The notes beneath the pieces are model-generated. The model had not been told where the DNA came from, made no database searches, and was given only the letters and a program-made list of their open reading frames with translations. 64,000 bases of DNA from Comamonas testosteroni (lineage in GTDB: Bacteria > Pseudomonadota > Gammaproteobacteria > Burkholderiales > Burkholderiaceae_C). Position numbers and translations under genes: made by a program. The stretch lies in NCBI RefSeq assembly GCF_030505195.1, contig NZ_CP129672.1, positions 3,258,501-3,322,500 of the forward strand. Reading direction: 5' to 3'. Shown piece by piece: positions 1 to 8,943 of the stretch; position 1 is the stretch's first letter, and each line of letters starts with the position of its first letter.

Positions 1-1520
1 CAGGCCTGATAGAGCACCCAGCGGTCCACGGCTGCGATCAGTCCTCGGTTTTCGGCAAAGCCGATGAATTCGTCGGGCGAGACCAGGCCACGGTGCGGGT
101 GCTTCCAGCGTACCAGGGCTTCGAAGCCTGAAAGCTCGCCCGTCTGCATGAGGATCTGTGGCTGGTAATGCAGCTCGAACTCGCCGCGTTCCACAGCGTT
201 GCGCAGCATTTGCTCCTGCATCAGCATGCGTGTGGCCCGGCTTTCGAGCGCAGGAGTGTAGAACTGGGAGAAGCTGCGGCCGTGACTCTTGGCCATCTGC
301 ATGGCGGCCTCGGCATTGCTCAGCAGGGACGCCGGACATTTCCCGTCCTTGGGATACATGGCGATGCCGACACTCACGGAAATCACCAGTTGAGTCCCTT
401 CGATCAGGTAGGGGGCCTCTGCCGTGGCCCGAAGTCGCGTCAGCAGGGCCTCTGTCTCCAGCAGGCCGGGGTTGTCAGGCAGCACGACCACAAAGTCGTC
501 GCTGCCGGTGCGGGCCACGATGTCCTGAGCACCTACAGTGCTTCGCAGCCGCTTTGCAAGCTCGCACAGCAGCAGATCTCCAGCCTGATGACTGAGCGAA
601 TCATTCACCGCCTTGAATTGGTCCAGGTCCAGCGACAGCACCGCCAGTCGTGATTCTTCGCCGGCAGCCCTGGCGATGGCATCGGCCAGCAAATGGTTCA
701 GACGTGCCCGATTGGGCAGATGTGTCAGCAGGTCATGCTGGGTCAGATAGTCCATGTGCTGCCGGGTCTGAAGGCTTGCGGTCAGGTCGCGCAGCAGGAC
801 GATGCGATGCCTGTCCTTTTCTCCAGGCATGGTGGAGGCCTCTATCTCGACGGGGATGAGCTGGCCGTTTTTGTGAATGATCACGGACTCGAGGCGATCT
901 TCTCGCTCGCTGCGCATGTTCTGCAGCGCCCGCAGGCGCGCTTCAGGTGCCACATAATCGAGAACCGGCGTGCCGCACAGCTCGCCAAGCGAGTAGCCAA
1001 CCAGCCGGGCAAGTGCGTCATTGCCGTCCGTGATGATTCCGTCACGATGCAGCACGATGGCCTCGGTGGTGATGGCTGCGAATTTGCGCATGCGCTCTTC
1101 GCTGTCGCGTATCTGCTGTGTCGCCAGATGGTGGTGGCTGACATCGGTCATCAGCGCTACAACGCCCTTGAGTACGCCTTTTTCCTCATGAGGGCGCAGT
1201 ACCGCCTCGATGTGTTGCAGCCGACCAATCTCGTTTTCGACCTGGCGGGTGTAGCGCAGCGTCTGAGTGTTGTCGACGGCCACGGAGTCCAGATAAGGCT
1301 CGATCTGTGCCCAGACCAGTTCGCCCACAATGTCACGCACATCCATGCCCACTATGGTTTGCATGGTGTGGCCAAAGTGCTCTGCATAGCGCGCGTTGGC
1401 AAAGCGGCAGGCGCGTGTGTCGGCATCAAAATAAGCCAGCATGGCGGGCGCTGTATCGGCCACCAGTCGAAGAATGGCGTCCTCATCCCTCGGTTGCTGT
1501 GCTATCAACGTATCAGGCAT
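1..1520 (-). CDS. PAS-PAS-GGDEF-EAL signalling protein, C-terminus cut by window edge
   Basis: The frame is open from an ATG at 1520 to the first base of the window (506 codons), so the end of the gene lies outside. Two PAS-like segments (about residues 10-120 and 125-245) precede a diguanylate cyclase-like domain with the signature GSDDF at 339-343, and an EAL phosphodiesterase domain starts near 440 with EAL at 467-469 in the context GFEALVRWKHP. The family makes or breaks cyclic-di-GMP. The cyclase signature departs from GG(D/E)EF (Ser for the second Gly, Asp for Glu), so the cyclase half may be weak or only regulatory while the EAL half looks intact so far. No membrane segment is seen, so it is probably cytosolic. 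Activity of either domain is inferred. Confidence 0.9.
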   Translation of the reverse strand, partial: MPDTLIAQQPRDEDAILRLVADTAPAMLAYFDADTRACRFANARYAEHFGHTMQTIVGMDVRDIVGELVWAQIEPYLDSVAVDNTQTLRYTRQVENEIGRLQHIEAVLRPHEEKGVLKGVVALMTDVSHHHLATQQIRDSEERMRKFAAITTEAIVLHRDGIITDGNDALARLVGYSLGELCGTPVLDYVAPEARLRALQNMRSEREDRLESVIIHKNGQLIPVEIEASTMPGEKDRHRIVLLRDLTASLQTRQHMDYLTQHDLLTHLPNRARLNHLLADAIARAAGEESRLAVLSLDLDQFKAVNDSLSHQAGDLLLCELAKRLRSTVGAQDIVARTGSDDFVVVLPDNPGLLETEALLTRLRATAEAPYLIEGTQLVISVSVGIAMYPKDGKCPASLLSNAEAAMQMAKSHGRSFSQFYTPALESRATRMLMQEQMLRNAVERGEFELHYQPQILMQTGELSGFEALVRWKHPHRGLVSPDEFIGFAENRGLIAAVDRWVLYQA

Positions 1521-1680
1521 GCGCCTCCCTTGTTTCTGGGAGTATTTATATAGGAATCAGATCGGCCTCGACCATGACATGTCCATCACGATAAGGGATT
1601 GTGAATTGCTTTTCAGACAATTTGCAAAGACTATTGATGTATCAAAGCACTTAGTGATATAGAGGCTCAGGAACCCAAAC

Positions 1681-2655
1681 ATGCTCAAATCCGACCTCTC
1701 GAATTCTTCCGAATGGCTGCAGCCGCACAATCTGCTGCGTCTATCCGTGGTGGTGGCACTGCTCACCATCGTTCTCAAGACCCTGGCCTGGTGGCTGACC
1801 GGCTCGGTAGGCCTGCTGTCCGATGCGCTGGAGTCTTTTGTGAATCTGGCCGGTGCCATGTTCGCGCTGACCATGGTGACCGTGGCCAAGCGGCCGGCGG
1901 ACACCGAACACCCTTACGGACATTACAAGGCGGAGTACTTCTCGGCCGGCTTCGAGGGCGTGCTGGTCATAGGCGCCAGCCTGGCGATTGCCTGGGCCGC
2001 ACTGTCGCGACTGTGGAACCCGCAGCCCCTGGAACAGTTGAGCTGGGGCCTGATGCTGTCGCTGCTCAGCACGGTCTTCAACGGGCTGCTGGCCTGGGTC
2101 ATGCTGCGCTCCTCGCGCAAATACCGCTCCATGGCACTGGAGGGCGATGCACGGCATCTGCTGACCGATGTCTGGACCTCGGTGGGCGTGGTGGCCGGTC
2201 TGTTGGCCGCCGCCTTGACCGGCTGGCTGTGGGTGGATGCGCTGGTGGCTCTGGCAGTGGCCGTGCATATCTGCGTACAGGGTGTGCAACTGGTCTGGCA
2301 GTCCTCGCAAGGACTGATGGATCAGGCGCTGGATGCGCCTCAGCGCCTGCGGATCGACACTTTGCTGGACAGCTTCGCCAAGCGCAGCGAAGGAGTGAGC
2401 TTTGACAATATCTCCAGCCGCCAGGCGGGGGAGCGCAGCTTTGTGGACTTCCACATGCATGTTCCCGGCCAGTGGAGCGTTCAGAGGGCGGCACAATTGC
2501 GCTCCGAGATTGAAGCCGCGCTGCTGCAGGCCATACCAGGCCTGTATGCCCGCATCGAGCTGCTGCCCATGGGCATGAACACGGCCAGCGAAGTGGCTGA
2601 CGGAGAGCAGGGCAGCGCAGTACAAGGCGTGGCCAAGGAAGGTTTAAGTACATGA
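1681..2655 (+). CDS. Cation diffusion facilitator (CDF) family metal exporter
   Basis: Inner-membrane metal/proton antiporter of 324 residues, the usual CDF length. About six hydrophobic segments occupy residues 20-225, followed by a soluble C-terminal domain that ends near 300. The second segment carries SDALES (Asp48) and the fifth carries H159-x3-D163 (HLLTDVWTS), the positions where this family binds metal. The substrate (Zn, Fe, Co or Mn) cannot be read from these residues alone. A moderate ribosome site (AGGA) precedes the ATG. Its stop overlaps the start of dtd by four bases (ATGA), so the two are translationally coupled although functionally unrelated. Confidence 0.93.
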   Translation: MLKSDLSNSSEWLQPHNLLRLSVVVALLTIVLKTLAWWLTGSVGLLSDALESFVNLAGAMFALTMVTVAKRPADTEHPYGHYKAEYFSAGFEGVLVIGASLAIAWAALSRLWNPQPLEQLSWGLMLSLLSTVFNGLLAWVMLRSSRKYRSMALEGDARHLLTDVWTSVGVVAGLLAAALTGWLWVDALVALAVAVHICVQGVQLVWQSSQGLMDQALDAPQRLRIDTLLDSFAKRSEGVSFDNISSRQAGERSFVDFHMHVPGQWSVQRAAQLRSEIEAALLQAIPGLYARIELLPMGMNTASEVADGEQGSAVQGVAKEGLST

Positions 2656-3101
2656 TGAGTGTGGTTCAGCGCGTCAAGCAGGCGCGCGTGGAGGTTGGCG
2701 GTCGAATTACGGGCCAGATCGACCAGGGCTTGCTGGCGCTGGTCTGTGCCGAGCGCGGCGATACCGAGGCTGAGGCCGACAAGTTGCTGGCCAAGATGCT
2801 CAAGCTGCGCATCTTCAGCGACGAGGCCGGCAAGATGAACAAAAGCCTGCAGGACATTGGCGGAGGGCTGCTGGTGGTCAGCCAGTTCACGCTCGCGGCC
2901 GACACCAGGGGCGGCAATCGCCCCAGCTTCACGGCCGCCGCCGAGCCTGGCGAAGGTCGGCGCCTCTACGACTACTTTGTGGACCAGGCCAGGGTGGCCC
3001 ACCCTCAGGTGCAGACCGGCGAGTTCGCCGCCGACATGCAGGTGCATCTGGTCAATGACGGGCCCGTGACCATCCCCATGCGCATGGAGCCTCAGGTATA
3101 G
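2652..3101 (+). CDS. dtd: D-aminoacyl-tRNA deacylase
   Basis: Removes D-amino acids wrongly attached to tRNA, a cytosolic proofreading step. The 149 residues match the family length. The two family signatures are present: SQFTL at 77-81 and NDGPVT at 135-140 (the Gly-Pro that enforces chirality in DTD). Two consecutive ATG codons open the gene, and the first overlaps the stop of the CDF exporter by four bases. Confidence 0.96.
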   Translation: MMSVVQRVKQARVEVGGRITGQIDQGLLALVCAERGDTEAEADKLLAKMLKLRIFSDEAGKMNKSLQDIGGGLLVVSQFTLAADTRGGNRPSFTAAAEPGEGRRLYDYFVDQARVAHPQVQTGEFAADMQVHLVNDGPVTIPMRMEPQV

Positions 3102-3155
3102 GCGAAGCCAAGCCTGAGACCACATTCACCACCACGATTCCTACAAAAGCTGTCC

Positions 3156-4940
3156 ATGAAGAAATCCTGCAAGCCCTCTTTGTCGATCATCGCTGCGAGC
3201 CTGACCTTGAGTCTGGTTGCGGGCGTCAGCCTGCCTGTTCAGGCGCAGACCCTGAAGAAACCCGCGCTGGACGCATTGATTGCATCGTCCGCCAAGACCC
3301 CTTCTGCTTCCTTCAAGGCCTTTGCGCAACAGGCTGCCAGGGCAGAGCCGGGTGTGGCAACAGCGGTGCAACACTACATGCTCGGTCAGTCTCTGTCGGA
3401 CGGCGAGCTGGCGGATATCGCCCGATTGCTGGGGGTGTACAACCGTGTGACACAAGAGGCGGCGGTGCTGGAGAGCCTGCAGCGCATGGTGGCGCTGCCC
3501 ACGGTGCGCGATCCCAAGGTGCCTGCGCATGAGAGTGCGGCCATCCTGGACTTCGGCAAGCTCGTTGCATCCCTGGCCACCGAATTCGGGTTGCGCTTTC
3601 GCAATGTGGATAACCGCATCTTTGAAGTGACGCTGCCAGCCAATGTGGCGAGCCGCGCCGGCGAGGCAACCGAGTTCGGCATTCTGACCCATGCCGATGT
3701 GGTGCCGGTGGTGGCTGCCGAGTGGGTGCTGGACGGCAAACAGATCAACCCTTTCCAGGTCACCCGCGTGGGCGACCGGCTTTATGGGCGCGGCACGATT
3801 GACGACAAGGGCTCCATCGCCACCGTGCTGTATGCGATGAAGGCCGTCAAGGACAGCGGTCTGCCGCTGTCGCGCAGCATTCGCCTGATGATCGAGACCA
3901 CCGAGGAAACCGGCGGCGATGCCATGAAGTACTACCAGAGCAAGACCGCGCTGCCCGAGTACAACATCGTGCTGGACAGCAAGTACCCGGCCGTGGTCGC
4001 GGAAAAGGGCACGGGCGCGCTCAAGGCCTTGTTTGCGGAAGTGGCCGTGGATGCCGCCAGGCCTTCCATCACGGGCATGAGCGGCGCGGCCTCGGCCAAC
4101 TCCATTGCGCAGACGGCCTCCGCTACCGTCTCCGCCACCGATGCGGCCGCACTGGAGCGGATTGCGCAGCGGCTGTCTCAGGAAAAGGACGAGTTTGTGC
4201 ATCGGCATGAGGCGCAGGGCAAGTTTGCCATCGACGTGCAGCGCGCAGAGGGCCAGGTCACGGTCAAGGTCACTGGAGCGTCGGCCCACGGCTCTCGTCC
4301 TGAAGAAGGGGTCAATCCCGTGCCGCGCCTGGCGCTGTTTCTGCAGCAGAGCCTGATGCTGGAGCAGGGCGCGGCGCTGCTGCAGCCCAATCAGTACAGC
4401 CAGGCCGTACGCTATATCAATGGAGTGTTCGGCCTGGACTATCAGGGCCGGCAGTTGGGCATTGCCTATGCCGATGATTTCATGGGGCCGCTCACGCTGT
4501 CGCCTAATCTCATCAAGTCGGCAGACGGCAAGCTGGAGGTGACTGCCAATGCGCGCATGCCGCGGGGCAAGACGCCCGAGCAGCTGCGCGCCGAGGTGGA
4601 GCAGGGCATTGCCCGCTGGAGCGATGCGGCCAAGGTTCCTGTGACCGTGCAGTACACCCAGGGCAACTGGATGGCCCGCGATCCCAAGGGCGCGTGGCTG
4701 AGCACCCTGCTCAATATCTTTGGCGACACCACGGGGCTGGACGCCAGACCCGTGCCTACCGCAGGCAGCACCACGGCCAAGCTCATGCCCAATGCCATCA
4801 ACTTCGGCCCGGCGATGCCCGGCAAGAAGTACACGGCCCACAATGCGCTGGAGTACCAGGAGCTGCCGGATCTGCGCACGGACATGCAGATGTTCACCGA
4901 GATGCTGGTGCGCATCGGCAATCTGCAGCAGATGCAGTGA
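3156..4940 (+). CDS. Secreted M20-family dipeptidase/carboxypeptidase
   Basis: A 594-residue zinc peptidase with an N-terminal signal peptide ending around VQA-QT (residue 30), so periplasmic or secreted. M20 metal-site residues are visible: His179 in LTHADV, Asp217 in GTIDDKG, the Glu pair 250-251 in ETTEETGG, and a late His in YTAHNALEY. The PepV-like layout with a long N-terminal extension fits a dipeptidase (M20/M25/M40) rather than an ArgE-type deacylase; substrate is unknown. It converges on another secreted M20 enzyme 45 bases downstream on the other strand, so the pair may serve peptide or N-acyl amino acid scavenging (inference). Confidence 0.9.
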   Translation: MKKSCKPSLSIIAASLTLSLVAGVSLPVQAQTLKKPALDALIASSAKTPSASFKAFAQQAARAEPGVATAVQHYMLGQSLSDGELADIARLLGVYNRVTQEAAVLESLQRMVALPTVRDPKVPAHESAAILDFGKLVASLATEFGLRFRNVDNRIFEVTLPANVASRAGEATEFGILTHADVVPVVAAEWVLDGKQINPFQVTRVGDRLYGRGTIDDKGSIATVLYAMKAVKDSGLPLSRSIRLMIETTEETGGDAMKYYQSKTALPEYNIVLDSKYPAVVAEKGTGALKALFAEVAVDAARPSITGMSGAASANSIAQTASATVSATDAAALERIAQRLSQEKDEFVHRHEAQGKFAIDVQRAEGQVTVKVTGASAHGSRPEEGVNPVPRLALFLQQSLMLEQGAALLQPNQYSQAVRYINGVFGLDYQGRQLGIAYADDFMGPLTLSPNLIKSADGKLEVTANARMPRGKTPEQLRAEVEQGIARWSDAAKVPVTVQYTQGNWMARDPKGAWLSTLLNIFGDTTGLDARPVPTAGSTTAKLMPNAINFGPAMPGKKYTAHNALEYQELPDLRTDMQMFTEMLVRIGNLQQMQ

Positions 4941-4985
4941 CGCGCTGAAGGCAAGGCGCAGCCCCGATGGCGGGGCTGGCGCTGC

Positions 4986-6311
4986 TTACTGCATCACGTT
5001 CATGACGGCCAGCGTCATGGTTTCCACACCGGTCTTGAACGTGGGTTCGGGCTCGGGAGCGAAGAAGGGCGAGTGATTGAAAGGCAGCGGCTTGCCGCCG
5101 GGCTGGCTGGCCTGCGCCACCTTCTGGGGATCGGACACGCCCAGGATGTAGAACATGGACGGCACGCCCTGGTTGATGAAGTCCGAGAAGTCCTCGCTGG
5201 CCGTGGCCGGAGGGATGGGCAGCACGTTCTTGTCGCCCAGCGCAGCCTTGAACAGCCTGACCGTGCGATTGACCAGCGCCGCGTCATTGACCACGGCGTC
5301 CGAGCCCTTGGTCAGCTTGATCTCGGGGGCCGGTGCACCGGACATGGCGGCCTGCGCCTTGGCGCTGCGCTCTATGCCGTCATGCAGCTTGCTGCGCACC
5401 TCGCTCTTGTAGCTGCGGATCGTGCCCAGCAGCCGTGCCTGGTCGGGAATGATGTTGCCCGCGCTGCCCGCATTGAAGGCACCCACGGTGACCACGCCGA
5501 ACTCCATGGGATCTTTCTCGCGGCTGACCACGCCTTGCACATCCACCACGAAGCGCGAGGCCATGAGCACGGGGTCTATGCCTTTGTCAGGCATGGAGCC
5601 ATGGCTGCCACGGCCGTGAAACGTGATGTCCAGCGAGTCCGAATTGGAGGTCGCCGCCCCGGCCACATAGCCCACCGTGCCATAAGGCATGGAGCCGGTG
5701 TGCAGCGCAAAGGCGTAGTCGGGCTTGCCGAACTTCTGGAACAGGCCGTCGGCCAGCATGGCCTTGGCACCGGTCACGGTTTCCTCGGAGGGCTGGGCCA
5801 CGAACATCAGCGTGCCCTTCCATTGCTTCTTCAGGCCCAGCAGTGCCTGGGCCGTGCCCAGCCAGCTGGTCATGTGCATATCGTGACCGCAGCTATGGGC
5901 GACAAAGCTCTCCTTGCCGTTGTACTGGGCCTTGGCCTTGCTCGCATAGGGCAGGCCGGTTTTTTCCTCCATGGGCAGGGCGTCCAGCTCGGTGCGCACC
6001 ATGACGGTGGGGCCCGCGCCATTGCGATAGATGGCGACCAGACCGGTCTTGCCAATACCCTCGGTGACTTCAAAGCCCAGCTTGCGCATCTCGGCCGCCA
6101 GCTTGGCGGCGGTGCGCGTTTCCTGAAAACCCAGCTCGGGGTTGGCATGCAGGTCTTCGTAGATGCCGCGCATCTGCGGATACATCTGGGCGATCAGCTG
6201 CTGCAGCTGGGGCTTGAGCGGTTGGGGATCCAGCTCCGCAGCCTGGGCCGAGCCCAGAGTGAAGGCCAGCGTGGCGACGGCGCAGAACTTGCGGGTAAGG
6301 CTAGGGTGCAT
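4986..6311 (-). CDS. Secreted M20 amidohydrolase (HipO/IAA-amino-acid hydrolase type)
   Basis: Predicted zinc/manganese hydrolase of N-acylated amino acids, 441 residues from the ATG at 6311. A TTG 24 bases upstream would add eight residues, but the signal peptide (MHPSLTRKF to SAQA) begins cleanly at the ATG. Family motifs are AHSCGHDMHMT (the Cys-Gly-His-Asp metal site), PSEETVTGAKAM (metal Glu) and GRGSHGSMPDKGIDP (dimerization lid). The signal peptide makes it periplasmic, unlike the cytosolic paralogue at 29302-30531. It converges on the M20 peptidase at 3156-4940. Confidence 0.9.
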   Translation of the reverse strand: MHPSLTRKFCAVATLAFTLGSAQAAELDPQPLKPQLQQLIAQMYPQMRGIYEDLHANPELGFQETRTAAKLAAEMRKLGFEVTEGIGKTGLVAIYRNGAGPTVMVRTELDALPMEEKTGLPYASKAKAQYNGKESFVAHSCGHDMHMTSWLGTAQALLGLKKQWKGTLMFVAQPSEETVTGAKAMLADGLFQKFGKPDYAFALHTGSMPYGTVGYVAGAATSNSDSLDITFHGRGSHGSMPDKGIDPVLMASRFVVDVQGVVSREKDPMEFGVVTVGAFNAGSAGNIIPDQARLLGTIRSYKSEVRSKLHDGIERSAKAQAAMSGAPAPEIKLTKGSDAVVNDAALVNRTVRLFKAALGDKNVLPIPPATASEDFSDFINQGVPSMFYILGVSDPQKVAQASQPGGKPLPFNHSPFFAPEPEPTFKTGVETMTLAVMNVMQ

Positions 6312-6474
6312 GTGAGGGGCTGTGGTTGGCTTCAAACAGAGGCGGCCATTGAAGACCGCGCTTTCAGACTAGGAGCATGGCCGGCCCGGACTGAAGAGGG
6401 GCAACCCGCAAATGGCACCGTGAATAGCGATGGCACAAGGCTTTTCCTGCGCAGGCCCGGGATAATCCGCTTCC

Positions 6475-7884
6475 ATGAATACCTCCACCAGCGCCGCCCA
6501 GGCCTCTGATTCCACCGCTTTCTCGGCGCTGCCCCTGTCCCCAGAAATGCTGGCCAACCTCCAGCAGCTCGGCTATGCGCAGATGACGCCCATCCAGGCC
6601 GCCAGCCTGCCGCTGACTCTGCAGGGCAAGGACCTGATCGCCCAGGCCAGCACCGGCAGCGGCAAGACGGCTGCCTTCGGCCTGCCCATGGTCGACCGCC
6701 TGAACCCGCGTTGGTTTGCCGTCCAGGCCCTGGTGCTGTGCCCCACGCGCGAGCTGGCCGATCAGGTCGCCACCGAGATCCGCCGCCTGGCGCGCGCGCA
6801 GGACAATATCAAGGTCGTAACCGTCTATGGTGGCGTACCCTCGCGCAACCAGATCGCCTCGCTGGAAAACGGCGCGCACATCGTCGTCGGCACACCCGGG
6901 CGCGTGATGGATCTGATGGAGCGCGGCAAGCTCGACATCGGCAACCTCAAGACCCTGGTGCTGGACGAGGCCGATCGCATGCTGGACATGGGCTTTCTCG
7001 GCGACATCGAAACCGTGGTGCGCCAATGCCCGGCGGATCGCCAGACCCTGCTGTTCTCGGCCACCTATCCCGAGGGTATTGCTTCGCTGGCCCAGCGCTT
7101 CATGCGCGACCCCCAGACCGTGAAGGTGGCTGCGCAACATAGCTCCAACAAGATCGAGCAGCGCTGGTACGAAGTCGGTGCCCGCGAAAAAGTGGCCACC
7201 GTGTCCAAGCTGCTGGCCCATTTCCGCCCCGAGTCGACGATTGCTTTCTGCAATACCAAGCAGCAATGCCGTGACGTGGTCAATGCGCTGCAAGCCGAAG
7301 GTTTCAGTGCGCTGGCGCTGTTTGGCGAGCTGGAGCAGCGCGAGCGAGACGAAGTGCTGGTGCAGTTTGCCAACAAGAGCTGCAGCGTGCTGGTGGCGAC
7401 CGATGTGGCGGCGCGCGGCCTGGACATCGCCGATCTGTCGGCCGTCATCAATGTGGACGTGACGCCGGATTCCGAAGTGCATATCCACCGCATCGGCCGC
7501 ACCGGCCGCGGCGATGCCGAAGGTCTGGCGCTGAATCTGGTGTCCATGGACGAGATGGGCAGCGTGGGCAAGATCGAGCAACTGCAAGGCCGCGCCTCGC
7601 AATTCTTCCCCGTGGACGAGCTCACGCCCGCGGCCGGTGGCGAGCTGCTGCCGCCCATGATGACCATCCAGATCATTGGCGGGCGCAAGGAGAAAATCCG
7701 CGCCGGCGACGTGATGGGCGCCATGTGCGCCGACTTCGGCTACAGCCGCGAGCAGATCGGCAAGATCAGCGTCAACGACTTTTCCACCTATGTGGCGGTG
7801 GATCGCAAGATCGCTTCGGCCGCCTGCGCCAGGCTCAATGGCGGCAAGGTCAAGGGCAAGACGGTCAAAGCCCGTCTTCTCTAA
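6475..7884 (+). CDS. dbpA: DEAD-box ATP-dependent RNA helicase DbpA
   Basis: Cytosolic RNA helicase of large ribosomal subunit assembly, 469 residues. Motifs in order: ASTGSGKT at 58-65, PTREL at 90-94, DEAD at 164-167, SAT at 195-197, HRIGRTGR near 341-348. The last 75 residues (MTIQIIGGRKEKIRAGDVMGA onward) form the DbpA-type RNA-binding domain that recognises hairpin 92 of 23S rRNA, which separates DbpA from other DEAD helicases. A strong hairpin terminator follows. Confidence 0.95.
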   Translation: MNTSTSAAQASDSTAFSALPLSPEMLANLQQLGYAQMTPIQAASLPLTLQGKDLIAQASTGSGKTAAFGLPMVDRLNPRWFAVQALVLCPTRELADQVATEIRRLARAQDNIKVVTVYGGVPSRNQIASLENGAHIVVGTPGRVMDLMERGKLDIGNLKTLVLDEADRMLDMGFLGDIETVVRQCPADRQTLLFSATYPEGIASLAQRFMRDPQTVKVAAQHSSNKIEQRWYEVGAREKVATVSKLLAHFRPESTIAFCNTKQQCRDVVNALQAEGFSALALFGELEQRERDEVLVQFANKSCSVLVATDVAARGLDIADLSAVINVDVTPDSEVHIHRIGRTGRGDAEGLALNLVSMDEMGSVGKIEQLQGRASQFFPVDELTPAAGGELLPPMMTIQIIGGRKEKIRAGDVMGAMCADFGYSREQIGKISVNDFSTYVAVDRKIASAACARLNGGKVKGKTVKARLL

Positions 7885-7937
7885 AAACAAGCCAAATAAG
7901 CCTGTAGCGCTTATCTAGAAAGCGCAGATTGCTCACC

Positions 7938-7968
7938 AAAAAGCCTTCTCGGTCTGAGAAGGCTTTTT
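7938..7968. terminator. Bidirectional intrinsic terminator between dbpA and the TauE-like gene
   Basis: Perfect 13-base arms (AAAAAGCCTTCTC and its complement) around a five-base loop, with A-rich and T-rich flanks. It sits between the convergent stops at 7884 and 7984 and can serve both transcripts. Confidence 0.9.
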
Positions 7969-7983
7969 GCTTTGGGGCTGTGC

Positions 7984-8748
7984 TCAGCCCTTGGCGAAGA
8001 ACAAGCCCGCCATCACCAGCCCCGTAGCCACAATGCCCCAGCGCAAAATAGGTGCGGGAATCTTGCGTGCCACGCGTGCGCCGCCGTAGCCGCCTGCGGT
8101 GGCGGCGATCATCATCAGCAGGGCCAGCTTCCATTGCACAATGCCGCCGACTGCATAGATGGCCACGGCAATCGCAGTCAGCAGGGCAGAAACCAGATTC
8201 TTCATGCCATTCATGGCGTTGAGCTGGGTCTGGCCCAGCAGGCCGAACAAGGCCAGCAGCAAAATACCCAGGCCTCCGTTGAAATAGCCGCCATAAACAG
8301 CCACGACCAGCATGCCGGCGGCGGCTTTGGTGGCGCCGGGGGCGTGGTGGAGGGCGTTCTTGCCTGCGGCCCAGGCGCGCAGCTGTGGGCCAAAAGCGAA
8401 CATGGCGGTGGCGGCCAGCAGCAGCCAGGGCACGACTTTGCGGAAAGTGGTGTCGGGCGTGACCAGCAGCAGCGCCGCACCGGCAGAGCCACCAATCAGC
8501 GACAGCATGATCACCTGCTTCATCGACAGACCGGGCGGCGATTGCATATCGTCCTTGAAAGCCCAGGCACCTGCCATATAGCCGGGCAGCAGAGCGACGG
8601 TGCCGGTGGCGTTGGCCACCACGGGCGGCACGCCGGTGAAGACCAGCGCGGGAAGGGTCAGAAAGCTGCCGCCGCCGGCGACCGCGTTGAGTGCGCCGGC
8701 CGTGAAGGCTGCGGCCAGCAAAAGGGCGAGGTGGCCCAGGTTCTCCAT
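7984..8748 (-). CDS. TauE/SafE (TSUP) family membrane exporter
   Basis: A 254-residue inner-membrane protein with about seven hydrophobic segments. The opening half has the TSUP repeat signature ALNAVAGGGSFLTLPAL (residues 19-35) and a second copy-like stretch around NAMNGMKNLVSALL. Family members move sulfite, sulfoacetate or other organosulfur anions; the substrate here is not decidable. The ATG has a GGGAG ribosome site. It stands alone: convergent with dbpA and divergent from the Bug gene at 8944. Confidence 0.9.
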   Translation of the reverse strand: MENLGHLALLLAAAFTAGALNAVAGGGSFLTLPALVFTGVPPVVANATGTVALLPGYMAGAWAFKDDMQSPPGLSMKQVIMLSLIGGSAGAALLLVTPDTTFRKVVPWLLLAATAMFAFGPQLRAWAAGKNALHHAPGATKAAAGMLVVAVYGGYFNGGLGILLLALFGLLGQTQLNAMNGMKNLVSALLTAIAVAIYAVGGIVQWKLALLMMIAATAGGYGGARVARKIPAPILRWGIVATGLVMAGLFFAKG

Positions 8749-8901
8749 GTCTTGTCTCCCGTCATTGATGGCAAAGTGCCTTGTTGTGTGTGCGGATGGC
8801 AGGGCGTGATCTTATGGGCTTTGCTCAGGCCGCCTGTCATCTCAGCTCGTTATTGATTTATCGATATTAAAAAATGAAAAAACAGTATTTTGAGGAATAA
8901 G

Positions 8902-8938
8902 TGATTGTTTTGACAATCAACTCCTTAGTTAAGGAGTT
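8902..8938 (+). promoter_or_regulatory. Two adjacent inverted repeats; the second buries the ribosome site of the Bug gene
   Basis: TGATTGT at 8902-8908 pairs with ACAATCA at 8913-8919. Immediately after, AACTCCTTA (8919-8927) pairs perfectly with TAAGGAGTT (8930-8938) across a two-base loop. The second repeat contains the AAGGAG ribosome site (8931-8936) of the GTG start at 8944. As RNA it would hide the ribosome site; as DNA the pair could be an operator. Both readings are inference. Confidence 0.6.
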
Positions 8939-8943
8939 TTGCC

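Noticed and set aside
1741..2625. Long open frame antisense to the CDF exporter
   Set aside because: Mirror of a high-GC coding region with no ribosome site and low-complexity His/Gln/Gly content; the plus-strand gene has clear family motifs.
3141..4841. 566-codon open frame antisense to the M20 peptidase
   Set aside because: Typical high-GC shadow; the composition (Arg/His/Gly) is not protein-like and the sense gene is certain.
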